Shown: piece by piece, positions 39,303 through 49,900 of the stretch
How the letters are laid out: every line of letters begins with the position of its first letter
Numbering within the stretch: position 1 is the first letter of the stretch
Source of the DNA: Bacillota bacterium
GTDB taxonomy: Bacteria; Bacillota; Clostridia; Lachnospirales; Lachnospiraceae
Assembly: GCA_023411215.1 (NCBI GenBank)
Contig: JAEYOY010000070.1
Coordinates: 62,001-126,000, forward strand
DNA length: 64,000 nucleotides
Reading direction: 5' to 3'
The notes under the pieces: model-generated
Databases searched by the model: none
What the model saw: the letters and a program-made list of their open reading frames with translations, nothing else
Told to the model about the DNA's origin: nothing
Program-made: the position numbers and the translations under genes

Positions 39303-40151
39303 TTAACCTTTTATTGCACCAGCCGTCAAACCGGAGATAAATTGTTTATTCGCAAAGAAGTATACAATCAGTATCGGAATAATCGCTATGGAAGCTCCCG
39401 CCAGCATGATATGCCATTCTGCTGCTGCATTCATGGAATATTTTAACTGAACAACTGCGACAGTCAGTGTTTTCAACTTTGGCATGGAAATACTCATAAC
39501 AAGGGTTGTAACATAATCATTCCAGGCATTTCGGAAAGTGAATAATGCAACCACGGCCATAATCGGTGTGATAAGTGGTCGCAGGATTCGAAAGAATATG
39601 CCGTACATAGAGCATCCGTCGATGATAGCCGCCTCATCCAGCTCCTTGGGAATACTCTGAATAAAGCCCATTACCAGGAGTACATTGGCTGATTGTCCAC
39701 CGGTTAATACCAGTATCAGACCGATAATGTTTTTATGAAGCCCGAATTTCATAAGCAGGGAATAGATTGGATACAGAGTTACCGAACCAAGAGCTATGAA
39801 CATTAATCCAACGTAAAATAACATGATCAGCTTCTTGCCTACGAATTTCTGTCTTGCAAATACATACCCTGCCAATGACGACGTTACTACTGCAATGACC
39901 ATGGTTGAAAAACTGATTATTATACTGTTCATGGTATATTTTGTAAAGTTTGCTTTCACAAAGGCTTCCCAGTAATTCATTACTTGCCATCCGCTTTCCG
40001 GGAAGAAGCTTCCTCCTGCAGTTAATTCGCTGTTGGTCTTAAAGGAACCGACAACCGCATATATAATCGGATAGACGGTAAATACAATCATAGCCACAAT
40101 GAAAAAGGCAGTTATGGCTCCAAAGCACAATTTCAATATCTTTTTGTTCAT
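39303..40151 (-). CDS. Carbohydrate ABC transporter permease, MalG-type
   Basis: A 282-residue permease with six hydrophobic helices. The cytoplasmic EAA loop reads ELDEAAIIDGCSMYGIFF, the contact site for the ATPase. The start is taken at the second ATG (MNKKILKLCF), with GGGG nine bases upstream; the first ATG is only three bases from that site. It begins 16 bases after the partner permease. No ATP-binding subunit is encoded in this locus, so a shared MsmX-type ATPase from elsewhere is expected, as in many Firmicutes. Confidence 0.92.
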   Translation of the reverse strand: MNKKILKLCFGAITAFFIVAMIVFTVYPIIYAVVGSFKTNSELTAGGSFFPESGWQVMNYWEAFVKANFTKYTMNSIIISFSTMVIAVVTSSLAGYVFARQKFVGKKLIMLFYVGLMFIALGSVTLYPIYSLLMKFGLHKNIIGLILVLTGGQSANVLLVMGFIQSIPKELDEAAIIDGCSMYGIFFRILRPLITPIMAVVALFTFRNAWNDYVTTLVMSISMPKLKTLTVAVVQLKYSMNAAAEWHIMLAGASIAIIPILIVYFFANKQFISGLTAGAIKG

Positions 40152-40167
40152 TCTCATCTACCCCTTC

Positions 40168-41112
40168 CTAATATACATCATCGAGTCGTTTTGAAACTTT
40201 GAGGTAAATAACCGTTATAACACCGGCGATTAATGCGGATACCGCGCTTACCGCAGCACCGTAACCGTACTGAGGCATTGTTATACTGCTGGTTGATACC
40301 GGGAAGAAGAAGGAATAGCCATATAAGGACATAACCATAGTGGAATAATTCGGACCACCTTCTGTTAGTACCATTACATTGGTCATATCATGGAATGCTG
40401 CGGTGATTGACAGCATCAATATAATCTTAAGAATAGGTCCTAGCATCGGTAATGTAATATACCAGACAGTCTGTATCCCATTCGCTCCGTCTATTTTAGC
40501 ACTCTCCAGTGTTTCTTCGGAAATTCGTTGAAGCCCGGCAATAAAATACACCATATAATTACCAATGCCTCCCCAGATTGCCGTGATAACCAGTGTCCTC
40601 ATGGCATTATCTGCACCAAGCCAGTTAATCGGCTGCTTGATAATATTCCAATCCATTAGGTAGTAATTGATTTGTCCGTTATATACGTTAAAGAGCAGAT
40701 AAAATACCAAGCCCATAACTGCCGCACTCATGATGGTAGGGACAAAGATAACGCTCTGCAGCAGACCGTTTCCCCTTCTCTTTTTACTCAGGAATAAGGC
40801 CAATAAAAATGCCAGTGGAATAATAAGGATAATCTTCGCTCCGGCATAGACCAGTGTATTCTTTGCCGCCTTCCAGTAAACCTCATCGCGGAAGACACGA
40901 GCAAGATTATTCAGTCCGATAAACTTAGGTACTTCGGAAGCAAGACCTCCGTAGCGGTAAAAGATGTATTTCAAGGTCCAGATACATGGATATACAGAAA
41001 AAGCAATAAATAAGATAAGGTTAGGGAGAAGCATACTATACGCCTGCAAATTCTCTTTTATCTTTCTTCTTTTTTTCATGTTAAATACCTGTGCTTTTGT
41101 CATGTTCTTCAC
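40168..41112 (-). CDS. Carbohydrate ABC transporter permease, MalF-type
   Basis: A 314-residue permease with six helices and the EAA-type loop ETLESAKIDGANGIQTVWYI. The start is a GTG at 41112 with AGGGGAG seven bases upstream. It pairs with the following MalG-type gene and follows the binding protein across a hairpin that probably reduces read-through. The N-terminal KKRRKIKENLQAYSMLLPN is characteristic of this sugar-permease group. Confidence 0.92.
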   Translation of the reverse strand: MKNMTKAQVFNMKKRRKIKENLQAYSMLLPNLILFIAFSVYPCIWTLKYIFYRYGGLASEVPKFIGLNNLARVFRDEVYWKAAKNTLVYAGAKIILIIPLAFLLALFLSKKRRGNGLLQSVIFVPTIMSAAVMGLVFYLLFNVYNGQINYYLMDWNIIKQPINWLGADNAMRTLVITAIWGGIGNYMVYFIAGLQRISEETLESAKIDGANGIQTVWYITLPMLGPILKIILMLSITAAFHDMTNVMVLTEGGPNYSTMVMSLYGYSFFFPVSTSSITMPQYGYGAAVSAVSALIAGVITVIYLKVSKRLDDVY

Positions 41113-41131
41113 AGCTATTCTCCCCTCTTTC

Positions 41132-41166
41132 TAAAAAATATGGGGCACTTTGTTGTTAAGTGCCCC
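41132..41166 (-). terminator. Partial terminator between binding protein and permeases
   Basis: GGGGCACTT and AAGTGCCCC (nine perfect pairs) with a seven-base loop, followed on the minus strand by a short T-run. Such hairpins allow higher expression of the binding protein than of the membrane subunits. Confidence 0.85.
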
Positions 41167-41196
41167 GTTGTGTTCATGACATTACATTGTCGTTGC

Positions 41197-42648
41197 TTAT
41201 TTGGAGGGATTCTTGGGATCAAAACCACTCTTCACGATTGGTTGAATGGTTCCTTCCTCAAGGCCAGCCTTTAAAGCTGCATTATAACGGTCAGAAAGAT
41301 CCTGTAATCCGGTAGCAATATCGGTATCGCCATAGAACATCGAGGCGAAGGTTGCATTGCTGTCCATTCCTTCAAGAATAAATGCAGTCGCATAAGCTTC
41401 TTGAGGATTACGAGGCCAGATAGAATCGGTAGTACCGATTAAAAGATCCTTGTTGTCAACATAAACCTGAGCGGGCTTTGCCTTTTCGATAACAGCAGGA
41501 ACAATACTGATACCTAAACCTGCCTCATAGTACTCAACCTGGAAATCAATATTCATAAAGATTGCATTATAAACTTTCCATGCTGCTTCCAGATTCTCGC
41601 TCTCAGCATTGAACAAGTATCCACCGTTTGCAACATAACCCTGAGCACCGGTTACCTGTCCACCAAGGGTAGGGATTTGCACTACGCCCCACTCATCTGT
41701 CATAGGAAACTGATTTTTATATACACCAGGTTCTGCATGAGTAAAGGAAATGTACATACCAATCTTTCCAGCCGCGAACTGAGTTCTAAGGGGATCAATA
41801 TCTAAGGATTCACATCCGGGGAATGCTGCAGATGCTGATAATAATTCTTTCCATTGTGCTAAAAGATCCGCATAAGGTGTAAAATTAAATTCACCGGTTG
41901 CAAAGTTATAACCGTTCTGAAGACCTAATTGACGCTGTACCTGATACATTAAAGAACGGTTTAAAGCGGAGCCGGGATTCTTCATGTTTGCTGCAAAACC
42001 ATAGATGCCTTCACCGGATAACTTCTCTGTAATGATCTTAGCATCAGCAACCATTTCTTCGAAGGTAGCAGGAGGATTCGCAATCCCTGCCTTCTCAAAG
42101 ATATTCTTATTATAGAATAAACGGCCTGTGGTACCTGTTACGGGAACATAATATATTTTTCCATCAAGATCATTTAATCCGGGGATAATGGAGCCTGCAA
42201 AGGTAGTCTTGAAGGCTTCGTCCATAAAGGGAGTCAAATCTGCAAGTCTGCCGCCACCTAAATGGCTCTCAAACACTTTATTCTCCTGGGAGAACATATC
42301 CGGAGCCTCACCGGATTGGAAAGCCATATCGATTGCCTGAGGGTAATTATCGGTATAGATCTGAAAATCCACTTCGATATTATCCGCGTTTGTCTCATTA
42401 TATTCTGCAACCTTTTGTGTTACAAAATCAGCATCATGGCGATCCTTGGACCAGATTACAACCTTTGTCTTTTCAGCAGGCTGGGTATCATCCTTAGCGG
42501 TAGTCTCACCACCCTCTGTCTTGGTTGCACCCTGTGTCGATTCTGTAGATGCCGGGGTTTCTTCCTTTTTACTTGAGCATGCTGTTGCAAGTGACATGGT
42601 TAAAGCAATTACCAGTACCATGGCAAACAGCTTTTTAAAATTTTTCAT
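41197..42648 (-). CDS. Extracellular sugar-binding lipoprotein, family 1
   Basis: A 483-residue solute-binding protein. The signal sequence ends with the lipobox LATAC, giving lipidated Cys24, followed by a flexible Ser/Thr/Glu-rich linker (about 25-60). The remainder is a typical two-lobe sugar-binding fold with KVVIWSKDRHDADFV, FQSGEAPDMFSQENK, DLNGKIY-like LDGKIYYVPV and FAAGKIGMYISF. GGGAGG lies seven bases before the ATG. It is the first gene of the ABC importer. The ligand is probably an oligosaccharide, consistent with GH130 and GH106-like enzymes downstream, but is not determined. Confidence 0.93.
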   Translation of the reverse strand: MKNFKKLFAMVLVIALTMSLATACSSKKEETPASTESTQGATKTEGGETTAKDDTQPAEKTKVVIWSKDRHDADFVTQKVAEYNETNADNIEVDFQIYTDNYPQAIDMAFQSGEAPDMFSQENKVFESHLGGGRLADLTPFMDEAFKTTFAGSIIPGLNDLDGKIYYVPVTGTTGRLFYNKNIFEKAGIANPPATFEEMVADAKIITEKLSGEGIYGFAANMKNPGSALNRSLMYQVQRQLGLQNGYNFATGEFNFTPYADLLAQWKELLSASAAFPGCESLDIDPLRTQFAAGKIGMYISFTHAEPGVYKNQFPMTDEWGVVQIPTLGGQVTGAQGYVANGGYLFNAESENLEAAWKVYNAIFMNIDFQVEYYEAGLGISIVPAVIEKAKPAQVYVDNKDLLIGTTDSIWPRNPQEAYATAFILEGMDSNATFASMFYGDTDIATGLQDLSDRYNAALKAGLEEGTIQPIVKSGFDPKNPSK

Positions 42649-42872
42649 TGTGTTTCCTCCCTTTACATACGTTTTTGCATTACGTTTGCGTGTTTCGTTA
42701 ATGCTCCTATATACTATCTCAAAACATACTTATGGTAAATCCATTATCCGACTTAAGGATGTATAAAATCTGATGGTACCTATGACTTATCTATCATTCT
42801 AACATAACATACCTACCTTTGCATTCGTTCGTGCTGAGTATATCATTAATACTTTGGTTGCGAAGACAATGC

Positions 42873-44198
42873 TCATGCAAGGATAGCTCCCTGCTTCGTC
42901 AGATGGCTCTGTAGTAGTGTAATGTCCAGCTGATTGGAGGAAATATTTAAGCTGCTGCACAGGGCTGCTGCTGTCCCTGCAGCTTCCCCTGTAGCAAAGC
43001 AGGCCGGCATGACTCGAATGGAGGCCATCATAGCGCGATCACAGCTTATGGTTCTTCCTGCCACTAATATATTGGAATACCCGATGGGAATCAGACTTCG
43101 ATACGGAATGGCATATGCTTCGCCTGCCTTGTATTTTGACGTTATATATTCACGTTCCGTTCCATAATCATCCTGCTGCGGTGTCGCAGCATGAATATCA
43201 ATCGGATAGGAATAGCGTGCAATTGTATCCTTGAAGGTAGCTCTACTATAGTAATCCTGCTTTGATAATCGGTATTCTCCGCAGATTCTTCTTGATTCCC
43301 GAAGTCCGATTACCGGTCCGGAGGATACTAATACCGCCTCTTCTGCACCCGGTACATACTTATGCAGAAATTCCATCAATCTTGGCAGCTTCGCTCTGGC
43401 CTCTAGCTCCGCTCTAGTCAAATCATCTCCATCCAAAGGATTAAAATGATAAACATGTCCAAAATTCAGCCCGGCCACCCCGTTCGCCTGTAGTGCGATT
43501 CCAGCCACATATTTTTCATCTTCTATAAAATCATTGTTCTCCTTTGCATGCTTCACAGCGATATTCAGGTTCCCATCTTCTCCGGTTTCACTAACATACC
43601 TCATAAATCGTTCCGTATCCAGATTTGCTATCCGAAAACATAAGGTTCCCGCCTGAACAAGGCCATCCTGATCACCGTATTCATAGGATCCACCAGCCAT
43701 AGCAATTAAGTCTGCATCACCGGTGCAATCGATATAAAACTTTGCCTTTAAGGAACGATTCCCTCCCTTATTATGAATGCGGACAGAAGAAAGCTTTTTA
43801 TTCCTCTGAGTGACCTCAGTCACAATGGTATGAAGCAATATGCTACAGCCACTCTCAATAACAAGCTGCTCCGTTACACGTTTTAAGACTTCCGGGTCAA
43901 TTGGAACCCAATCATATTCCTTCTGCCTTCCCGGCTTATTATCATAGAAAGGACTTTCATAGCATTCGCTCTGCATCGCCTTAAGTACCTCAAGACCAAT
44001 CCCACCGATTGTCACTCTCGTTCCATCGGTATAAGGACAGAAGGCAGGTACCGATGCATTTGTAGCCATACCTCCAAGATACCCGGCCTTCTCTATCAGT
44101 AATACTTTACTACCGTTTCTTGCTGCAGCGACTGCTGCTCCAATACCTGCAGGACCACCTCCCGCTACAATCACATCATAATCATATTGATTAGTCAT
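42873..44198 (-). CDS. FAD-dependent oxidoreductase (FAD_oxidored type)
   Basis: A 441-residue flavoprotein starting MTNQYDYDVIVAGGG, with GGGAGG five bases before the ATG. The dinucleotide-binding motif is VIVAGGGPAGIGAAVAAARNG, followed by LLIEKAGYLGGMATNASVP. The later segment FYIDCTGDADLIAMAG and the C-terminal SNILVAGRTISCDRAMMASIRV are typical of the PF12831 group found beside sugar-degradation genes. No signal peptide is present. It is 224 bases upstream of the sugar-binding protein and 3' of repeat A3, so it may be a separate unit. Its substrate is unknown. Confidence 0.85.
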   Translation of the reverse strand: MTNQYDYDVIVAGGGPAGIGAAVAAARNGSKVLLIEKAGYLGGMATNASVPAFCPYTDGTRVTIGGIGLEVLKAMQSECYESPFYDNKPGRQKEYDWVPIDPEVLKRVTEQLVIESGCSILLHTIVTEVTQRNKKLSSVRIHNKGGNRSLKAKFYIDCTGDADLIAMAGGSYEYGDQDGLVQAGTLCFRIANLDTERFMRYVSETGEDGNLNIAVKHAKENNDFIEDEKYVAGIALQANGVAGLNFGHVYHFNPLDGDDLTRAELEARAKLPRLMEFLHKYVPGAEEAVLVSSGPVIGLRESRRICGEYRLSKQDYYSRATFKDTIARYSYPIDIHAATPQQDDYGTEREYITSKYKAGEAYAIPYRSLIPIGYSNILVAGRTISCDRAMMASIRVMPACFATGEAAGTAAALCSSLNISSNQLDITLLQSHLTKQGAILA

Positions 44199-44350
44199 AA
44201 TTACCTCCCTACTACGCTTTTGTTCCATAACTTTCTATGTGAAAGTAAGCTCTGCCACATTGTTTAGATTAAGTTTAATTAATTTCACGAAATGCAACAA
44301 TCCAATATGTGACGTATTCAGTGATAATATATGACTTTCTTTCATAAACA

Positions 44351-44410
44351 AAAGGAAGATAAAGACAATATCTGACAGTGAATCATCCGATGTAGTCCTT
44401 ATCTTCCTTT
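44351..44410 (-). terminator. Terminator after the GH94 gene
   Basis: AAAGGAAGATAA and its exact complement pair over a long loop (arms at about 44351-44365 and 44395-44410). On the minus strand they are followed by TTTTGTTT. It lies beyond the repeat that follows the GH94 stop. Confidence 0.65.
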
Positions 44411-44420
44411 ACTTTATTAT

Positions 44421-44533
44421 ATCATGAACATAATACTTGTTCATGATCTTTCACTCCGATCGCATACCCACAAGTAAACTTGCTATGCGAGTGTTCTTCT
44501 CGCATTATGCTCACTACGTTTACATTATATCAT
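44421..44533 (+). repeat. Third copy of repeat family A, overlapping the GH94 stop codon
   Basis: This unit shares about 110 bases with the tandem pair at 5283-5501, in the same orientation. It begins ATCATGAACA..TGTTCATGAT, a ten-base inverted repeat, and includes the CTCCGATCGCATAC and TCTCGCATTATGCTCACTACG blocks. Its last bases (ATATCAT) encode the final Met-Ile and stop of the GH94 gene on the minus strand. Confidence 0.85.
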
Positions 44534-46969
44534 TACTATATGGCGTTGACCGTCATCCTTAAGTGGGATACGGTTACCAGGGTGCTTGATACCATCGATG
44601 GTTACCTCCACTGTCTTTAGTACACCCTTACTGCGGCTTTCTACTGTGATATCATAGAAGGAGGTGCCATATCGATACTGCACGGAAAAGTCACCAAAGC
44701 TTGCCGGGGTGGCAGGATCAACAATCAGCTCCTCCCCTTCCTTACGAATTCCCAAAAACCAGCATACCAGACCTTGATACATCCAGCCTGCTGAACCGGT
44801 ATACCAGCTCCAGCCGCCTCTTCCGGTGTATGGGGGACTTAAGGAAATATCTGCGATCATAACATAAGGCTCTTTCTCGTAGGTCAAGACCTCCCTCTTG
44901 TTCTCTGTAATGTGAATTGGATTCAATATGGTGAATAGGGTATGAGCCATACTATAATCACCAATCATTGCAGTTGCTATGGCCAGCCAGACAGCCGCAT
45001 GGGTATACTGCCCTCCATTCTCCCTAATACCCGGGATATAATTCTTAATATATCCGGGATTTTTTTCTGTCTTATTAAAGGGAGGCATCAAAAGTAAGGA
45101 GATTGAGTCTTCTTCTCTTACCAGATAACGCCAGGCAGACTGCATGGCTGTTAATGCTCGTTCCTTTCTTGCTCCTCCTGAGATCACACTCCAGGACTGA
45201 CTGATGGAATCAATTCTACACTCATCATTCTCTTTAGAGCCAAGCTTACTTCCGTCATCATAGAAGGCACGCAGATACCAGTTGCCATCCCAGGTATACT
45301 CCTCTATATTCTTTATCAATTCTTCCCTCTTTTGCTCCAGCTCCTTAGCATACTCCTCATCACCCACGTAGCGGCAGATCGGAATAAAATCTCCCAGAAC
45401 TGTGTAGAAAAACCAGGCAAGCCATACACTTTCGCCAGCACCATCCTTACCGACTTCATTCATTCCGTCGTTCCAATCTCCGCCTCCCATCAGTGGCAAA
45501 CCATGGACTCCGTAGTGGGTACGCAGTATCGTCTTCTTACTGTGCTCATATACACTTCCTACCATTTCTGAAATCTCCGGCGTGAACATAACATCATGCT
45601 GGTCCTCCTTCAGTAGCGGTCCTTTGATGTAAGGAACCTCCTCCTTTAGGATGGAGTAATCGCCGGTATTACGAATATATGCAGCTGTGGCATAGGGCAA
45701 CCAGAGAAGATCATCGGATATTCTCGTACGTACTCCCACTCCCATCGGTGGATGCCACCAGTGCTGCACATCTCCCTCTTCAAATTGTCTGCTGCAGGCA
45801 ATCTTAATCTGATTTCGCAGGGCATCCGGTGTGGTGAATTGAAGAGCCAGGGTATCCTGGAGCTGATCCCGATACCCATAAGCTCCGCCACATTGATAGA
45901 AGGCTGCTCTGGCATTAATTCGACAGGATATTGTCTGATACAGTAGCCAGCCATTCACGAGATAGTCAATTGCCTTATCCGAGGTCTTGACCTGGATCGT
46001 ACCAAGTATACCATCCCAATACGCTTTAACCTGCTCCAATGCCTTACTCACCTTATTGATATCCTTGTATTTATAGCGCAGAGTTAGAATCTCTTCCTTA
46101 TCATCACATTGTCCCAGTGCAAATATTACCGTCTTCTCTTCTCCCGGAGCAATTGCTACCGACACCTGAATTGCTCCGCAGGAGTCATAGCACACGCCGG
46201 TATGATTGGATAATATACTATCAACCCCTTTGGGATTGTAGACCGAGCCCTGAAGTCCCAGAAATTCCTGTCGATCTCCGGTATATCTTTTGATCATTTC
46301 ACTGGAGAATAGGAAGGCATTGCGATTCTGAAAATGCATGGCATAGATATTCTTCGCCGCTAAATACTCATGTTCATTATTATAAGAGGTTAAAATATAG
46401 GGATTGGTATGCTCACGCTGCGTTCCTAATACCCATTCCACATAATAGGTTAAACTGAGATACTTCACTCTGTCTGATTTATTCTTAAGCTTCAGTTCCC
46501 AAAGCTTGATTGGCTCGTCCACCGGAACAAAGACAGTAAGCTTTTGAACAACCTCCATCTCCTCATGAAAAAACTTTGAGTAACCAATACCATGTCTTAC
46601 GCGGTAGGTCCCCCGATCGCTACGGCCAAGTGATACCGGCGTCATCATCTCACCGGTCACCTCATCAAACAGATAAATAACCTCAGACGGACGGTCGGTC
46701 ACCGGGTCATTACTCCAGGTAGTAAGCTTGTTCTCTCTGCTGTTCTCCGTAAAAGTAAAACCGGAACCCGACTCCGAGATGGTGAAGCCAAACTGTTTAT
46801 TGGCTATCACATTAATCCAGGGAACCGGAGGTTTATTACTTCCCTCCAGGAGAACCTCATATTCTCTTCCATCCTCAACAAAGCCTCCAAAGCCGTTAAA
46901 GAATTCGTAATTTGTATGATCGGTATTACCGGTCTTATCCGGTTGTATCAGTCCGACCCCAGCATCCAT
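44525..46969 (-). CDS. GH94 family glycoside phosphorylase-type protein
   Basis: An 814-residue protein. The N-terminal beta-sandwich (about 1-290) contains NGFGGFVEDGREYEVLL and TPVSLGRSDRGTYRVRHG. The helical barrel carries the catalytic acid in GGGDWNDGMNEVG (about 494-506), plus FYQCGGAYGYRDQLQDTLAL, the WWHP motif near VQHWWHPPMGVG, and the C-terminal GRGGWSWYTGSAGWMYQ. These are standard GH94 phosphorylase elements (cellobiose, chitobiose and beta-1,2-glucan phosphorylases, and the C-terminal domain of cyclic beta-1,2-glucan synthase). AAGGAGG lies eight bases before the ATG. It starts 21 bases after the synthase-like gene, so the two are one transcript and probably one functional unit. 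Confidence 0.9.
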   Translation of the reverse strand: MDAGVGLIQPDKTGNTDHTNYEFFNGFGGFVEDGREYEVLLEGSNKPPVPWINVIANKQFGFTISESGSGFTFTENSRENKLTTWSNDPVTDRPSEVIYLFDEVTGEMMTPVSLGRSDRGTYRVRHGIGYSKFFHEEMEVVQKLTVFVPVDEPIKLWELKLKNKSDRVKYLSLTYYVEWVLGTQREHTNPYILTSYNNEHEYLAAKNIYAMHFQNRNAFLFSSEMIKRYTGDRQEFLGLQGSVYNPKGVDSILSNHTGVCYDSCGAIQVSVAIAPGEEKTVIFALGQCDDKEEILTLRYKYKDINKVSKALEQVKAYWDGILGTIQVKTSDKAIDYLVNGWLLYQTISCRINARAAFYQCGGAYGYRDQLQDTLALQFTTPDALRNQIKIACSRQFEEGDVQHWWHPPMGVGVRTRISDDLLWLPYATAAYIRNTGDYSILKEEVPYIKGPLLKEDQHDVMFTPEISEMVGSVYEHSKKTILRTHYGVHGLPLMGGGDWNDGMNEVGKDGAGESVWLAWFFYTVLGDFIPICRYVGDEEYAKELEQKREELIKNIEEYTWDGNWYLRAFYDDGSKLGSKENDECRIDSISQSWSVISGGARKERALTAMQSAWRYLVREEDSISLLLMPPFNKTEKNPGYIKNYIPGIRENGGQYTHAAVWLAIATAMIGDYSMAHTLFTILNPIHITENKREVLTYEKEPYVMIADISLSPPYTGRGGWSWYTGSAGWMYQGLVCWFLGIRKEGEELIVDPATPASFGDFSVQYRYGTSFYDITVESRSKGVLKTVEVTIDGIKHPGNRIPLKDDGQRHIVMI

Positions 46970-46990
46970 GTTATATGCCTCCTTAACTGC

Positions 46991-49900
46991 TTATTCCTCA
47001 ATTAATTCATTCAGATTATCCTTGAGGTTTCTAAAATAGATTCCTGTCTTTCCTGTGATTACTACTCTGGCAACCGTCATGAGCAGATCAATCTCAGCCG
47101 GTATCATCTGATAGGAATGAAGCAAGAATAGACTTGGCCTTGAATTGTCTGAATTATAAAGCCGGAGTGAGCTGGTCAAATCATTCACTAAGTCATCCAA
47201 CTCTTGCATATAGCCATGCTTTGCCTCACTCAATATAATCAGGTCAACTACTACCTGGTTTATCTTCAGATATTCATAGGCTTTCAATGCATCCTTGATA
47301 ATCCCTGCCTCCTCGATGGAGCTTACATTCAATAATATGATTGGTTTATCGCCCGATACACCAAAGCGCCAAAGGAAGCTTTGATTCTGTAAATTTCTTC
47401 TGATATTCTCGTATGGTCCCCGATAATTCCTCGAAGGATAGTAAATAGGACTAATCAGATCCTGGACCGCATTAATCTGTGCCTTGCTAATCTCAAGGTA
47501 TTTAAGTTCAATTTCCTTTTGAAGCTTAAACTTCTCAAATATATCATCGATATGATATGCCTTCTCCAGCTCCTGACCGATCTGTAACGCTTCTTCCTTA
47601 CTGTCACAGACTCCGGTTATAAAAGAAATACTTGCTGTCTCTCCTTCTTTCACCGATATTGTCACACGCAGACTCATGATTGGATCGTTACAAAAGCCTG
47701 CTCGGTTCGATAAGGGAATGCTGTCGGTCACCATGATCGGATTCTCAGGGGTATTGTTTCTGCCCAGGAAACGAAATCGATCATTCTCATATTCAACACG
47801 CCGGCAGAACTTTATCTCTGACCTTATCATATGAAGGACATAAGGGTAGCTCGATTTCTTACCGCTCCGTCGTCTCGATAAAAAGATTTCCTGCTCCTCC
47901 AAGTACTCACTTTCAATAAATAGCTTATTGAAAGCCGGATGGCTTAGCTCGGCCAGATGCGTATCACCTACCATCTCAAGATAACTGGTAAGTTCAAGCA
48001 GCTTTGCCTCTTTACTATGATTCGTTAAGGTTACCTTACGAATCTCGATATTATGATTCGAATCCAAGCTGATTACTGTTTTGGTTGAGATATCTTTATC
48101 CCTGCGCTTTATTTCAGCCTGATGCGGTGAGAAAATAACCTGATATTTATCCGGTTCCTTTTTCGTAGGATGATAAGTCGTACTCCACATGTTCCCACTT
48201 CCAACATCCTTGATATAGATATAATTGCCTGTATTCGCATACAGATCGGCTCTCCATCGATAAAGCATCATATCCTTGTAGCAGCTGAAGCCATCTCCGT
48301 CGGAGGTGATCAGCAGAGAATATTTGTTATTTGACAGATAGTTCGTGACCGGTATACGAGGTGCAACATTGTTAACATAACGATTACTATATTTCTCCTC
48401 ACGGAAATATACCTTGCTGATTTTAATTGTATAGCCTCGTTTTGCAATGGATATCAGATGACTCTGTCGCTTTTCTTCCAGGAGCGATTCTGTCGCCTTA
48501 ATCATTGCCTCTGAATGGAAACGTTCTCGCATGATTCCATGATTCAAGTAATTATTGATCGCAACCAGGTTCATTCCCTGATGGTGTGCCATGAAGGACC
48601 TGACGATACAATAAGGTGTCATCTCCTGAGCATCTGGGCCATTATAATCAATTGCCTCATAAAAGCCATAATCTCCGTACATACCCAGATCCTTCAGCCT
48701 CCTTAAATTGGCAAAGCCTTCGTCTTTCGCATATTCTAATGCAAGCATGGTTGCATATGGAGCTACTACCAGAGAATTTCTGCGAACCGGCTGTAATCGA
48801 AGCTTCGGAACACCGAAGGCCTTATATTGATAATTAGCATTCAGGTCAAAGCGATAATATTGCGATTCGGAGATACCCCACGGTATGTTCGCTTCCTTTG
48901 CGTATTTCATTTGCTGAAGTACTGCTGCCATAGAAGTCTCTGCATATACCGAATCCTCATATTCCTTCAACACCAAATTCGGCATCAAATATTCAAACAT
49001 GCTTCCGCTCCAGGATACAAAGCAGGGAATGCCATTCACCATAGTAAGTGGTCTGCCCAGCTTATGCCAGTGCTTCTGCGGTACAGCACCACTGGCAATA
49101 GCCAAAAAGCTGGTAAGTGCTGATTCGGAAGCCATCAGATCATAGCAGCCTCCGTCCAGAGTATGGGAGGATACATGGTAACCGATGTGAAATAGCATTC
49201 GCTTCTCGTTATATAGGAACCGAAAATCCGCATTCGCTAGTAAACAATCAATCTGCTTACATAATTGGTATATCCGAACCTGGATGGCTAAGGCGTACTT
49301 ATTATCTCTTTGCACCAGTTGTTTTATGGTTGGCTGGCTGGAGAAGCTTTCACCCTTCAGTTTAAGATGACCTGCCTCCTCTACTATTCTCTCGATCTGA
49401 TCTGCTAACTCCCGAATCCAGCGCGACTTCTTCCTGACTTTATAATCACTCTCCTGTAATCCATCCCATATATCTGTCACCTCCTCAATGAATTCATCAA
49501 TTCGATCATAATGATCCTTCAGACTGCCTTCATAATTACAGAGCTTCAGTGTCTTCCTTAATTCCCTGCGGAGTTCTTCCGGAAAGATTGGTCGTTCCAG
49601 CTGATCGAGCAGACCCTGTTTTAATGCAACTAGATGACCAAAGAAATTACCGCTGTCTACGGTTGAAATATATGCCGGACTAAGCACTTCCAGTGTCTTG
49701 ATCTGGTACCAATTGTACAGATGACCCTTCCATTTTGTTAGCTTCAGCACTGAGCTCATCAGATTCTCGATTGATACAAGAGTATAACTAAGTGTCTCAA
49801 AACCAAGATCTCTGGCAGTAAGAATGGATAAGAACTGTAACCCGATATTCGTTGGTGAAGTCTTATTACTGACCTTCTCAACCTTGGCTATCTGAATATT

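Noticed and set aside
42649..42872. Catabolite-repression (cre) site before the sugar-binding protein
   Set aside because: No sequence close enough to the TGNAANCGNTNNCA pattern was found by eye.
46969..46991. Frameshift splitting a single glucan synthase gene
   Set aside because: The second gene has its own ribosome site and ATG after a clean stop; no simple base change would join the two frames.
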